Below are positions 1 to 11,935 of a DNA stretch of 64,000 nucleotides, piece after piece. The translations under genes and the position numbers were made by a program. Source of the stretch: Yponomeuta sedellus (Eukaryota; Arthropoda; Insecta; Lepidoptera; Yponomeutidae); NCBI GenBank assembly GCA_934045075.1, contig OW203727.1, positions 22,209,311 to 22,273,310 of the forward strand. Direction: 5' to 3'. Below the pieces are notes generated by a model, which made no database searches, was not told the DNA's origin, and saw only the letters and a program-made list of their open reading frames with translations. Numbering within the stretch: the first letter of the stretch is position 1; each line of letters opens with the position of its first letter.

Positions 1-250
1 GTGCCGCGTGGCAGCGCGGCGGAGCGGGCGCCGTGTGGCAGCGCGGTGGCGCGGGCGCCGTGTGGCAGCGCGGTGGCGCGTGGCGGCGGCTGCCGTGGGC
101 GGCGCGGTGCGGCGGCCGCGTGGCGGCGCGATGGAGCGAACGCTTGGCGGCGCAGGGCGGCGCCCGCGTGGCGGCGCAGTGCGGCGGCCGCGTGGCGGCG
201 CGCTGAAGTAAGCGCCTAGCGGCGCAGGGCGGCGCGGCGTGGCAGCGGAG
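1..250. repeat. GC-rich degenerate tandem repeat
   Basis: The first 250 bases are built from variants of GCGTGGCGGCGC and GTGGCAGCGCGGTGG repeated head to tail, in strong contrast to the AT-rich remainder. Two overlapping frames are open across it, but they encode only Ala/Arg/Gly-rich low-complexity peptide and are best read as shadows of the repeat. The array is cut by the window edge, so its full length is unknown. Confidence 0.7.
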
Positions 251-639
251 CAGCAGCGGGGCAGGGCCGATTAGCCCCATTTTCTGATGAGCGTCATCGT
301 ATGAACGCGGTGCGACGGAGCGGCGGCGTAACAAAAACCTCGCGTGACAGTGTTCTGTCAGGGGTCACCACTTTAGAGGATGGCGGCGTCAATAACGTCA
401 GTCTCTTTACAAAATTAAGGCTTTTATTTCACACCAGCACACAACAGCAAATACAATGACAATCAGAAATAGTTTCCTATTCACCTGAGGTTATAGCGTC
501 TCTTTATAACCAAAAATCCCACGAGCACGTCCTGCTGTCACAGACGTAGCGGAGAGAAGAACGATTGACCGAGTTACCGAGTGAATGATTGAATTGAATG
601 AGTGAGCGGTCAATCGATGGAAATCCATCGTGCCCGTGA
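251..639. other. Stretch with no recognised gene
   Basis: GC content falls gradually away from the tandem repeat. I see no coding signal, tRNA-like box or terminal repeat. The segment could be the flank or internal part of the truncated retroelement that follows, but nothing in the sequence settles this. Confidence 0.4.
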
Positions 640-1197
640 GTGAACGATAATTACAATGTTGCCACACACTATGTCTTAGCTTTCCCCAATGTAACTAGAA
701 TCCACACCGTATGCGGCCGTGAAGACTATAACGTACTACAAGGCAGCTATCTGGTGACCTTACCTGTCAACTGTTTCCTGCACACACCGGAGTTCACCAT
801 TACTAACACTAACGATCAAGTTATAGGACGACCGCTCAAGATAACTGAAGTCTCCTTCAACCCTGAAAATCAAGATGCTGAATCACTCCACCTGAAGCTG
901 AACTCTATCAACCTGAGAGGACTACACGATATCCAGCAACGAGTAATGCTACAGCCAAAAATTAGCATAGAACCAGCGTCATCTCGATACTTATACCACA
1001 CGACGATCCCGTTCTGTGCTACGCTATCCGGTGCACTCGCACTGGCTATGATATGGGCTGTACACCGCTACAAGCTACAACGCAGAGCGGACGAAGCCAC
1101 TGCCAAGGTTGACGTACCTACATATGCAACACCTGGAACATCTGGAACCCAGAAACTACCCTCAGCAATATTTCATCATCTCAAGACTCAGAAATAG
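640..1197 (+). pseudogene. C-terminal remnant of an insect retroelement envelope (fusion) protein
   Basis: A 185-codon open frame whose first codon is GTG, so no real start is present and the 5' part of the gene is missing. It contains a Cys-containing ectodomain segment (motif TLPVNC near residue 41), then a hydrophobic helix near residues 122-142 (ATLSGALALAMIWAV) followed by a basic cytoplasmic tail (HRYKLQRR). This layout matches the membrane-anchor end of errantivirus Env proteins of the baculovirus F-like class. No gag or pol lies upstream, so this is a truncated genomic fossil, not a functional element. A purine run at 1208-1220 just after the stop would fit the polypurine tract that precedes a 3' LTR. 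Family call is by general resemblance only. Confidence 0.55.
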
Positions 1198-1838
1198 TTG
1201 CTGATCTGAGAGGGGAGGAATTACGTACGTCACCCTCAAGCAAACCGCTGACGTCGGGTTGCTATACCGCGATTGCGCCACCGCTTTCCCACAGAAACGC
1301 TGAGTCGGCGCCTCGTGTAACTCACGCCAGTTTTACCTAGTTTTTAAGCAGGGACTTCCTAATTTAGCATCGTGCTAACTAGACGTCGCTTAGGTTATAA
1401 TTTATTGTAATATTAATTTTTAATTATATTTTATAAAAATCATTTTGGTTTTTTTTGGATCCTCCGGCGACGGCCTTCGTAATTGGTCTAATCGTGATTA
1501 TTTATTAGGTATTATACAAATACAAATGGTTTATTGACATGGAAGATAAATGTTCAAACTGTTACATAGGTATAGGCTTAGAAGCTTATGCAAATATAAA
1601 ACAAAAACGCGCAAATATTATGCAAATATTATATAACTATGAATGAGTATCTCGAATAATTAAGAAATAGCATGAAATGTATCAAATGTAAATCAGGCTT
1701 TAAGCCGGCTTATGACTACGGGATTTAATATAATATACATTACATCTTGAGGTATAATAAGTTATCGCTAGTCATAGATTTTGTACGAGACCGGTTCACA
1801 CTGTGCTTTAATAATATTATGATTATAAATCGAAATGT
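1198..1838. other. Possible 3' LTR zone of the envelope remnant, then AT-rich spacer
   Basis: Begins with a candidate polypurine tract (AGGGGAGGAA, 1211-1220). I could not find a second copy of the following sequence in the window, so an LTR cannot be delimited. The rest is AT-rich with no gene. Confidence 0.3.
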
Positions 1839-2400
1839 ATGAAGAGCGATAAAGTCTTATATCTCAAGATGATCAAAAGAGCTAGATTGGCTATTCATAA
1901 TGTTGTGGTGGTCCCAACACTTATGTATGGTAGCGAGACTTGGGTGTGGCCAAAGAAGCAAGAAAGTAGAATTAATGCAGTAGAAATGAGATCCTTGAGA
2001 AGTATGTGCAGTGTTACTTTGAATGACAGGATACGCAATAGTCTGATTAGAGAACGTTGTGGACTGAAAGAGGATGTAGTGACTAGAATCGAGAGAGAAT
2101 GTTGCGTTGGTTTGGACATGCGGAGAGGATGAAGAAAGAAACATTGCCGAAACAAATATATATTGCAAATGTGAGTGGAAGGGCTGGTAAGGGGGACCTT
2201 CCACTCACATTTGCAGTCACATTTGCAGGCGGACATAAATCGACCAAATAAGGGATGTATTAGCAAAGGGGAAGATAAAAAGTACTCAGAACCGGCGTGC
2301 GTGAAGCGAAGGTGATCTGTCAGGATCGTGGCAAGTGGCAGTCCCTAGTCTCTTCCTACCTCTCTGGGATACATGCATGAGGTTATGTAATATATATTAT
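1839..2400 (+). mobile_element. 3' end of a non-LTR retrotransposon (truncated)
   Basis: A 97-codon frame carries the post-RT signature of insect endonuclease-reverse transcriptases: LMYGSETWVW followed by NAVEMRSLRSMC and RIRNSLIRERCG. This is the region just C-terminal of the reverse transcriptase catalytic core, so the element is 5' truncated and lacks the active site. The frame is broken near 2100-2130, and a 19-bp perfect hairpin interrupts the distal coding part. The non-coding tail (GGCAAGTGGCAGTCCC near 2330) recurs inverted near 14030 and 36560, and the coding part recurs inverted at 47804-48085. Confidence 0.75.
2164..2215. repeat. Perfect 19-bp inverted repeat inside the LINE fragment
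   Basis: Arms 2164-2182 and 2197-2215 are exact reverse complements (TGCAAATGTGAGTGGAAGG and its complement) around a 14-base loop. The right arm plus another partial copy replaces the sequence expected in the LINE coding tail, suggesting a templated inverted insertion. Confidence 0.85.
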
Positions 2401-2486
2401 TTTTATTTAGTAAGTATTTATTTACATCATATCTAAATATGTTTTACTAATTATAAACTAGATACTAACAAAACAAACCCAAATAT

Positions 2487-3508
2487 ATGTATAAATTAAT
2501 TAATTTAAAACACTACCTAAAAGCCAATTACGGCGCCCAGATCATTGCCGCCTCTGGGGATGGTCCCCAGTATGCTGGCTACATTACCTCGTTGGATGGC
2601 AAGACTTATCCTCTGCCCGAGGTAAGAGCCAGCCCTGGAGTCTCTGGTCGTGTCGATGAGGCGCGACGCAAGTTCTTTAAAGAATTGATAAAACAGTTAA
2701 AAAAGCTAACAAAGCCCTAGGGTTCGTTGTCCGAAAAACAAGAGTGTTCAAAAAATCCAGTACTTTATTAATCTTGTACAATGCTTATGTGCGCAGTATT
2801 TTAGAATATTGTAGCACAGCATGGAATCCAGTATATAAAAGTCATGGCAACAGAATTGAAAGAGTTCAGAAGCGTTTTTTGTACCATCTATCTTTTGCTG
2901 ACCAGCTAAGTCGATCTCTTCCATCCTACTCCGACCGTCTAGAACATTACAATATGGAAACACTCCACACAAGGCGTGATCGCTCTGACCTAGTATTTTT
3001 ATACAAACTAATGAACGGTATTATTGACTGTCCTGAACTTTTAAGTCAGGTACATCTGAAAATTCCCCGACCGATTTGCAGGATGTACCACCGATTGCCA
3101 TTTTCTTTACCACAATGCCGCACTAATATTGGTTCGCATGCCCCTCTCTTTCGCATGATGGGACTTTACAACAGATATAAAGACCATCTGGATGTTTTCT
3201 TTTCCTCAGTCAACTCAATTAAGGCCTTTCCTTTCAACACGAGTTAGATAAAAGTTTTGCTTACTGGCTTACTGTTTTACCCATTATTTTTATGATTTTT
3301 AAGACTTTGTTTCACTGTTTGTACCTAATATGTAAAATTGTGTTTCATATTACCTACTACCCTAACTATAAATGTATTGCGTGTTGTGATCACCTGCTTG
3401 TAGATATAACACTACAATCTTGTTTTGTAACACTCATATGCTTAACTGACATATCATAGTGTAACTTTCTGTTTGGTGATTCTAAAATAAAATAAAATAA
3501 AAAAAAAA
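2487..3508 (+). mobile_element. Jockey-type LINE 3' fragment fused to unrecognised coding-like sequence
   Basis: The frame at 2744-3247 (167 codons) has the C-terminal jockey-clade RT signature: YNAYVRSILEYCSTAWNPVY, then RIERVQKRFL and a terminal CRTN.G.HAPL motif. RT homology starts around 2690, where the upstream frame (2487-2720) shifts by one register. It ends with an AAAATAAAA-rich tail at 3484-3508. The catalytic core is absent, so this is a 5'-truncated copy. The upstream 65 codons (2487-2680) do not look like RT. They include a donor-like GAG/GTAAGA at about 2620 and could be a captured host exon or another repeat; I do not recognise them. Confidence 0.7.
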
Positions 3509-4496
3509 GAACAGTCTCCGAGTGTCTCGACACCAAACGGCACAAATAAGTGACTCTGTGCCAGAGTCCCGTATATTATATTACATCCCATAGTAAAAAT
3601 CCGGCTTGAGATAGATGCATTTGAAGAAGAAGAAAAACATTATAGAAACAGGGCACACGCCACAATAACAAACTTAAAACATATTACTAAACATAACATT
3701 CACAAAAACAAAAAAAAGACGAAGAAAAACGAAAAGTCATGGCGTGTCACTGCTGCTATAAATGGCAACTGACTCAGTAATATGCTGACGGACAAGCCTT
3801 CAGCGCTGATTTTCATTCAGTGCCATCTGCTACCCCACGAGCGTCACAGACTGCGATGCGATGTAATCATGGCCAATAACAATACTAAAGAATTAACAAT
3901 ACCGTATATAGTAGAATATGTTAAATAGAATAATACTCATATAGGTAAATAGAAACCATATTATGAATACAGAATGAAAAAGATACTTAAATACTTTAAC
4001 TACGTGATAGAATAAGCTACAATAATGTAGAAATAAAATTACACACAGATAAATAACTAGCTTTAATAATTATATTGAGATAAAGATAAATGTAATTAGA
4101 TATAATAAATTCGCATACATGTATATACTTAAATATAAAAAGAATACAAGATGTATAGACATATACAATGTTGCACAACCCTACTATGCGATTACAGACT
4201 CGTGTCCGTCTACGCTTTAAGTGAGTGAGTGTCACCTGCTTTATGCCGGTCTAGTGAGAGCTGTACCTCAAAAGTCGACTACGTTATTCACAAGAGGATA
4301 GAACTTACGTTGACTTGGGACGCTCCGAATTGCTAGCTTTGATAGCTCTAACGTAGTGAATAAGCATTAAAGCTGGAACTTGAGGGCTAGTCTTGACTAG
4401 TTCCTGTAAGACTTCAATGAACTTCAGTGATAGTTAAAGGAAAAGTTTCATTTTTAGGTATGATTGGAATGTAAAAACACAACCGGCTCGAACATA

Positions 4497-4885
4497 TCGT
4501 TATCAACCCTTATATGTCCCCACTGCTGGGGCACGGGTCTCTTCCTGCAACGCAGAAAGGTTAGGCCATACTCCACCACGGTGGCCAAGTTCGGGTTGGT
4601 GGAGGATTGTAAGACAGTGGCGGGCCTTACTGTCAGAAGCTATCAAGCCGCCCATAAGGCCTCTGGCATGGCTTAACGACTGCCATTATATGACAGTCGG
4701 CACCAACGGCTTCAAGTGCCTTGCGAAGCACGGAAGCGCTCGGAAAAATGCCACTAGCGGTAGTCACGGGACGCTCACTAATCTCGTACCTGACCGCGCC
4801 TGTTGTTGCTTAACCAAGTGATTAATTCCAATCACTCGGTTCGCCTAGGCCACGAGCGCTTCCCTAGGTCACGAGCGCTCAACGT
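4497..4885 (-). repeat. 5S-derived SINE (SINE-C) copy
   Basis: The body (GTCCCCACTGCTGGGGCACG onward) comes first on the plus strand and the 5S-rRNA-like head lies at 4740-4880, so the element reads on the minus strand. A short GTCACGAGCGCTC duplication follows the head end. The same copy recurs at 8649-9037 inside the second duplication unit. Confidence 0.8.
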
Positions 4886-5329
4886 CGAACATGTAATTTC
4901 TATCTATTCACTGAAAGCGAAAATGAATAAGAGGCCCTTTGAAAGTCTCTTTTTAAACTAACGACTAATAAAATAACGATAAATAAAGATACGTCGAAGT
5001 GTAAACAAGCCAGAAATAAATATGTATCCGACAGTAAAGTTATTTCTATCCATTAATAAAAAAAAGCTTTGGCCATGGCACGCTTTGCATCTCTTAGTCC
5101 TTCAGCAACTTTCCGTCATAAGGTTGTCTGGAAGAAATTGCTTTTAGCAATGAGACCGCAAATTGTAATTTGTATCTTCACATTGTTTTATAATAATGTG
5201 CTCTGGTACACAATAAAGAATATTTATTAAAAATATTTATAAATTTTTTGAAATTGTTCTTAGCACGTTAGTGCATTAAAAAAATATTATAAAGAATATG
5301 CTCATCTTATCATCTTTGCATAATTAGAA

Positions 5330-5436
5330 GATTTATACAGCATCCAGTGGCACCTTCTTTCGCACTAGATAGTTGAAGGGACTACTTGGATGCAGTGGTA
5401 TCGAGTTACGCTCAGACACAACTCGATACCACTGCA
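5330..5436 (-). repeat. SINE-B fragment ending in a perfect hairpin
   Basis: The part GCATCCAGTGGCACCTTC..GTTGAAGGGACTACTTGGATG matches the body of the tRNA-derived SINE-B seen in full at 36668-37019. Where that family continues with a CTGGGACATGG-type motif, this copy has a perfect 17-bp hairpin (arms 5391-5407 and 5420-5436), a local inverted duplication. Repeated at +4152. Confidence 0.7.
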
Positions 5437-5559
5437 TAATTGCTAGACATAGATTGGCAAAATACGTATCAGACAATTTAATCAACCATAGTTAGTTAGA
5501 CCTGAGATTTCCGCACTTAGCCTCATAGTTGGGCCATTGTACGTAGCAAGCGTTGAGGT

Positions 5560-5765
5560 AACGCTAACACCTCAGACACTAGGGTTTCCTTGCGATGTTT
5601 TCCTTCACCGTAAGCGAGTGGTATTGCTACTATAATTTCACAAATGTACATAACTTAGAAAACAAAGTCATTGGTACATGCCGGGTTTGAACCCACGACT
5701 TCCCGATTGAGAGGCCGGCGTTCTACACCGCTCCGCTACCACCGCTCAACCGGTTAATCAACCAT
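5560..5765 (-). repeat. SINE-B tRNA-like head and flank
   Basis: Contains the TTTCCTTGCGATGTTTTCCTTCACC motif and the minus-strand tRNA-like head ending at CGCTCCGCTACCACCG. Together with the fragment at 5330 it may be one old copy split by insertion. A duplicate lies at +4152. Confidence 0.65.
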
Positions 5766-5799
5766 TTTAACAATTCAAAACATGATTATATTCTGTTTT

Positions 5800-5930
5800 C
5801 TTAATGCACTTACCCGGGCTAAGGACAATTTTTAAAAAACCTATTTAGAGGCTAAAAATTCCACCCATGCCTGGACTCGAGCCCTCTGGCACGGTTAGCC
5901 ATGTTAAACATGTCTCTCTTTCAGAGAGAA
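5800..5930 (-). repeat. Diverged SINE-A fragment
   Basis: Shows the SINE-A 3' landmarks on the minus strand (AATGCACTTACCCGGGCTAAGG, AACCTATTTAGAGGCTAAAA, CACCCATGCCTGG), then loses similarity inside the tRNA-like part. Two open frames here (5867-6086) are shadows. A duplicate lies at +4152. Confidence 0.65.
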
Positions 5931-6285
5931 GGCCTGCGCCTCCAAAAACATATAAACCAGCCAAAAGCCTTCCAACCTCAACATTCTTTCCTTTTTATTC
6001 CAGAGACGGGGTCAAACAAAAGGGCGGGATCCTCCAGAGCTGTCACATATGAAGCGGAAAATATGCTCGGCGAAGTTCACGTGTGAAGACGACATGGAGG
6101 AACTGAATGTCGTAAGTCAATTTGGATCTTACGTACTAGGGGACAAGGAGCTTTTTGCTCAGTCAACGTCAAAGTCTATTCAGTTCAATGCACTCCAAAA
6201 GCAAAGTATTATCATAAGAAAAGCACTCGAAGCTAGTCCTCAGTGCCAAGACCACACTGCCGTCGTTCTTTTTAAATTTAAAGTT

Positions 6286-6426
6286 CGTTATCAACCCTTG
6301 TATGTCCCCACTGCTGTGGCACGGGTCTCTTCCTGCATCGCAGAAAGGTTAGGCCATACTCCACCACGGGGGCCAAGTCCGGGTTGGTGGAGGATTGTAA
6401 GACAGTGGCGGGCCTTACTGTCAGAA
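6286..6426 (-). repeat. SINE-C body fragment
   Basis: Only the distal half of the 5S-derived SINE is present, from TATCAACCCTTGTATGTCC to CTTACTGTCAGAA, without the 5S-like head. It contributes part of a 127-codon frame (6049-6432) that I do not consider a gene. A duplicate lies at 10438-10578. Confidence 0.75.
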
Positions 6427-7240
6427 TTTTAAAGAGATTTAAAGAAGAAATTTAAAGTAGAGTAAAGTGAAGTGAAGTGAAGTAAAGTTAAAGTAGTATT
6501 TATTTTAAAACCATAAACAATATTGTGCTTACATGGTGTAGAACTATATGTATGTTATGGTATAATAATTACCAAAATAGGTTAAAAATTTGAGCAGATT
6601 TACGTAATGGCAACCTTTGAAGGACAAAATAATCACTTTTTCTCACATTCAATTTTCAAGCACAAAATTATATTTGATTTGGCGCTCTGTGTAATTCTGT
6701 AATTATTATAACAAACTTAAACTAAAATCAAATGTTTAAACTCTCGAGAATGTTAAGCGCTGAGATATTCGAACACCTGAGACACTAAGGTTTCCTCAAG
6801 ATGTTTTTTTTATACCTTGATTACTATTATTATTCATATTATTAACAGTCTCTTATTATCACGGGTGCCCACCGTAGTTTGGCAATTTCAAACGCTGAGG
6901 TATTGAATACCTCAGACAGTCAGATTTCCTCACAATGTTTTCCTTCACAGTTAGCGCGAGTGGTATTACTAATATAACTTCTCAAATGCACGGAACTTAG
7001 TAAACAAAGCTATTGGTGTATGCCTCCGCTACCACTGCTTGCTACTGCACAAGACATATTATAAGATAAGATAAGAATATTCTTTACCGGAAAATTGATA
7101 CCACAAACAGCAGATACAGAAGATAAGATACAATTGGCCGCCTTATTGCTTATTGATTTCATCATCATCTTCAGCCATTTGACGCCCACTCCAGGACCTA
7201 GGCCTACCTCATGGTTTTCCAAGCTTTACGGTCTGAAGAA

Positions 7241-7451
7241 ATATAATATAATATAATATAATATAATATAATATAATATAATATAATATAATATAATATA
7301 ATATAATATAATATAATATAATATAATATAATATAATATAATATAATATAATATAATATAATATAATATAATATAATATAATATAATATAATATAATATA
7401 ATATAATATAATATAATATAATATAATATAATATAATATAATATAATATAA
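7241..7451. repeat. (ATAAT)n microsatellite, array 1
   Basis: About 42 uninterrupted units of a 5-base repeat, ending directly at the 3' end of an inverted SINE-A. The next array (11393-11593) is two units shorter, and a third lies at 12474-12698. Confidence 0.95.
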
Positions 7452-7830
7452 TTTAAAAACCTATTTAGAGGCTAAAAATTTCACCCATGCCGGGATTCGA
7501 ACCCGCAATCTCTGGCTATCCGTACCAGCGCTCTACCAATTGAGCCAATGGGCGACTCACGGCATCAGTGAAATTTCGAACCTCTTTACAATATTCTCTG
7601 TATTACGTACAGGCAGCGACATCTGACTTAAGCAAATTGCATTACTTACAGCCCCGACTACCTACTTTGCAGTTAGGTTTAACATCGGAACGATATCACT
7701 GTACCCACATGATTACACTATTTTTATTTTTAATGCACTAACCCGTGCTAAGGAACAAATTTAAAAACCTATTTAGAGGCTAAAAATTTCACCTAAAAAT
7801 TTTAAGTCAGATGTCGCTGCCTGTACGTAA
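7450..7830 (-). repeat. SINE-A composite, exact inverse of 12053-12433
   Basis: A minus-strand tRNA-like SINE-A (B box as GGATTCGAACCC on plus; anticodon-arm variant CCGTACCAGCG) with its about 140-bp linker and part of a second unit. The whole 381 bases match the reverse complement of 12053-12433, including the odd fusion CACCTAAAAATTTTAAG. It joins duplication copy 1 to copy 2. Confidence 0.9.
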
Positions 7831-10800
7831 ACATATTACTAAACATAACATTCACAAAAACAAAAAAAAGACGAAGAAAAACGAAAAGTCATGGCGTGTC
7901 ACTGCTGCTATAAATGGCAACTGACTCAGTAATATGCTGACGGACAAGCCTTCAGCGCTGATTTTCATTCAGTGCCATCTGCTACCCCACGAGCGTCACA
8001 GACTGCGATGCGATGTAATCATGGCCAATAACAATACTAAAGAATTAACAATACCGTATATAGTAGAATATGTTAAATAGAATAATACTCATATAGGTAA
8101 ATAGAAACCATATTATGAATACAGAATGAAAAAGATACTTAAATACTTTAACTACGTGATAGAATAAGCTACAATAATGTAGAAATAAAATTACACACAG
8201 ATAAATAACTAGCTTTAATAATTATATTGAGATAAAGATAAATGTAATTAGATATAATAAATTCGCATACATGTATATACTTAAATATAAAAAGAATACA
8301 AGATGTATAGACATATACAATGTTGCACAACCCTACTATGCGATTACAGACTCGTGTCCGTCTACGCTTTAAGTGAGTGAGTGTCACCTGCTTTATGCCG
8401 GTCTAGTGAGAGCTGTACCTCAAAAGTCGACTACGTTATTCACAAGAGGATAGAACTTACGTTGACTTGGGACGCTCCGAATTGCTAGCTTTGATAGCTC
8501 TAACGTAGTGAATAAGCATTAAAGCTGGAACTTGAGGGCTAGTCTTGACTAGTTCCTGTAAGACTTCAATGAACTTCAGTGATAGTTAAAGGAAAAGTTT
8601 CATTTTTAGGTATGATTGGAATGTAAAAACACAACCGGCTCGAACATATCGTTATCAACCCTTATATGTCCCCACTGCTGGGGCACGGGTCTCTTCCTGC
8701 AACGCAGAAAGGTTAGGCCATACTCCACCACGGTGGCCAAGTTCGGGTTGGTGGAGGATTGTAAGACAGTGGCGGGCCTTACTGTCAGAAGCTATCAAGC
8801 CGCCCATAAGGCCTCTGGCATGGCTTAACGACTGCCATTATATGACAGTCGGCACCAACGGCTTCAAGTGCCTTGCGAAGCACGGAAGCGCTCGGAAAAA
8901 TGCCACTAGCGGTAGTCACGGGACGCTCACTAATCTCGTACCTGACCGCGCCTGTTGTTGCTTAACCAAGTGATTAATTCCAATCACTCGGTTCGCCTAG
9001 GCCACGAGCGCTTCCCTAGGTCACGAGCGCTCAACGTCGAACATGTAATTTCTATCTATTCACTGAAAGCGAAAATGAATAAGAGGCCCTTTGAAAGTCT
9101 CTTTTTAAACTAACGACTAATAAAATAACGATAAATAAAGATACGTCGAAGTGTAAACAAGCCAGAAATAAATATGTATCCGACAGTAAAGTTATTTCTA
9201 TCCATTAATAAAAAAAAGCTTTGGCCATGGCACGCTTTGCATCTCTTAGTCCTTCAGCAACTTTCCGTCATAAGGTTGTCTGGAAGAAATTGCTTTTAGC
9301 AATGAGACCGCAAATTGTAATTTGTATCTTCACATTGTTTTATAATAATGTGCTCTGGTACACAATAAAGAATATTTATTAAAAATATTTATAAATTTTT
9401 TGAAATTGTTCTTAGCACGTTAGTGCATTAAAAAAATATTATAAAGAATATGCTCATCTTATCATCTTTGCATAATTAGAAGATTTATACAGCATCCAGT
9501 GGCACCTTCTTTCGCACTAGATAGTTGAAGGGACTACTTGGATGCAGTGGTATCGAGTTACGCTCAGACACAACTCGATACCACTGCATAATTGCTAGAC
9601 ATAGATTGGCAAAATACGTATCAGACAATTTAATCAACCATAGTTAGTTAGACCTGAGATTTCCGCACTTAGCCTCATAGTTGGGCCATTGTACGTAGCA
9701 AGCGTTGAGGTAACGCTAACACCTCAGACACTAGGGTTTCCTTGCGATGTTTTCCTTCACCGTAAGCGAGTGGTATTGCTACTATAATTTCACAAATGTA
9801 CATAACTTAGAAAACAAAGTCATTGGTACATGCCGGGTTTGAACCCACGACTTCCCGATTGAGAGGCCGGCGTTCTACACCGCTCCGCTACCACCGCTCA
9901 ACCGGTTAATCAACCATTTTAACAATTCAAAACATGATTATATTCTGTTTTCTTAATGCACTTACCCGGGCTAAGGACAATTTTTAAAAAACCTATTTAG
10001 AGGCTAAAAATTCCACCCATGCCTGGACTCGAGCCCTCTGGCACGGTTAGCCATGTTAAACATGTCTCTCTTTCAGAGAGAAGGCCTGCGCCTCCAAAAA
10101 CATATAAACCAGCCAAAAGCCTTCCAACCTCAACATTCTTTCCTTTTTATTCCAGAGACGGGGTCAAACAAAAGGGCGGGATCCTCCAGAGCTGTCACAT
10201 ATGAAGCGGAAAATATGCTCGGCGAAGTTCACGTGTGAAGACGACATGGAGGAACTGAATGTCGTAAGTCAATTTGGATCTTACGTACTAGGGGACAAGG
10301 AGCTTTTTGCTCAGTCAACGTCAAAGTCTATTCAGTTCAATGCACTCCAAAAGCAAAGTATTATCATAAGAAAAGCACTCGAAGCTAGTCCTCAGTGCCA
10401 AGACCACACTGCCGTCGTTCTTTTTAAATTTAAAGTTCGTTATCAACCCTTGTATGTCCCCACTGCTGTGGCACGGGTCTCTTCCTGCATCGCAGAAAGG
10501 TTAGGCCATACTCCACCACGGGGGCCAAGTCCGGGTTGGTGGAGGATTGTAAGACAGTGGCGGGCCTTACTGTCAGAATTTTAAAGAGATTTAAAGAAGA
10601 AATTTAAAGTAGAGTAAAGTGAAGTGAAGTGAAGTAAAGTTAAAGTAGTATTTATTTTAAAACCATAAACAATATTGTGCTTACATGGTGTAGAACTATA
10701 TGTATGTTATGGTATAATAATTACCAAAATAGGTTAAAAATTTGAGCAGATTTACGTAATGGCAACCTTTGAAGGACAAAATAATCACTTTTTCTCACAT

Positions 10801-11935
10801 TCAATTTTCAAGCACAAAATTATATTTGATTTGGCGCTCTGTGTAATTCTGTAATTATTATAACAAACTTAAACTAAAATCAAATGTTTAAACTCTCGAG
10901 AATGTTAAGCGCTGAGATATTCGAACACCTGAGACACTAAGGTTTCCTCAAGATGTTTTTTTTATACCTTGATTACTATTATTATTCATATTATTAACAG
11001 TCTCTTATTATCACGGGTGCCCACCGTAGTTTGGCAATTTCAAACGCTGAGGTATTGAATACCTCAGACAGTCAGATTTCCTCACAATGTTTTCCTTCAC
11101 AGTTAGCGCGAGTGGTATTACTAATATAACTTCTCAAATGCACGGAACTTAGTAAACAAAGCTATTGGTGTATGCCTCCGCTACCACTGCTTGCTACTGC
11201 ACAAGACATATTATAAGATAAGATAAGAATATTCTTTACCGGAAAATTGATACCACAAACAGCAGATACAGAAGATAAGATACAATTGGCCGCCTTATTG
11301 CTTATTGATTTCATCATCATCTTCAGCCATTTGACGCCCACTCCAGGACCTAGGCCTACCTCATGGTTTTCCAAGCTTTACGGTCTGAAGAAATATAATA
11401 TAATATAATATAATATAATATAATATAATATAATATAATATAATATAATATAATATAATATAATATAATATAATATAATATAATATAATATAATATAATA
11501 TAATATAATATAATATAATATAATATAATATAATATAATATAATATAATATAATATAATATAATATAATATAATATAATATAATATAATATAATTTAAAA
11601 ACCTATTTAGAGGCTAAAAATTTCACCCATGCCGGGATTCGAACCCGCAATCTCTGGCTATCCGTACCAGCGCTCTACCAATTGAGCCAATGGGCGACTC
11701 ACGGCATCAGTGAAATTTCGAACCTCTTTACAATATTCTCTGTATTACGTACAGGCAGCGACATCTGACTTAAGCAAATTGCATTACTTACAGCCCCGAC
11801 TACCTACTTTGCAGTTAGGTTTAACATCGGAACGATATCACTGTACCCACATGATTACACTATTTTTATTTTTAATGCACTAACCCGTGCTAAGGAACAA
11901 ATTTAAAAACCTATTTAGAGGCTAAAAATTTCACC
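7829..11935. repeat. Direct duplication, copy 2 (4.1 kb)
   Basis: Second copy of 3677-7793. It contains the same SINE-C copies (8649-9037, 10438-10578), SINE-B pieces with their hairpin (5330-5765 plus 4152), SINE-A fragment and microsatellite (11393-11593). The apparent lack of substitutions over about 4 kb of non-coding DNA means the duplication is very recent, subject to gene conversion, or an assembly artefact. Confidence 0.9.

Larger units (their letters stand above)
3677..7793. repeat. Direct duplication, copy 1 (4.1 kb)
   Basis: The sequence from 3677 to 7793 recurs at 7829-11935 at offset 4152. I found no substitution between copies; the only difference seen is the (ATAAT)n array, 10 bases shorter in copy 2. 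The unit holds no convincing gene: it is a mosaic of SINE fragments, AT-rich DNA and the microsatellite. Small open frames in it are repeat shadows. It starts at a bare AAACATATTACT boundary (3677) with no visible target-site duplication. Confidence 0.9.

Noticed and set aside
6049..6432. 127-codon frame, duplicated at 10201-10584
   Set aside because: Its C-terminal half is SINE-C body and its N-terminal half shows no domain; duplication by itself does not indicate function.
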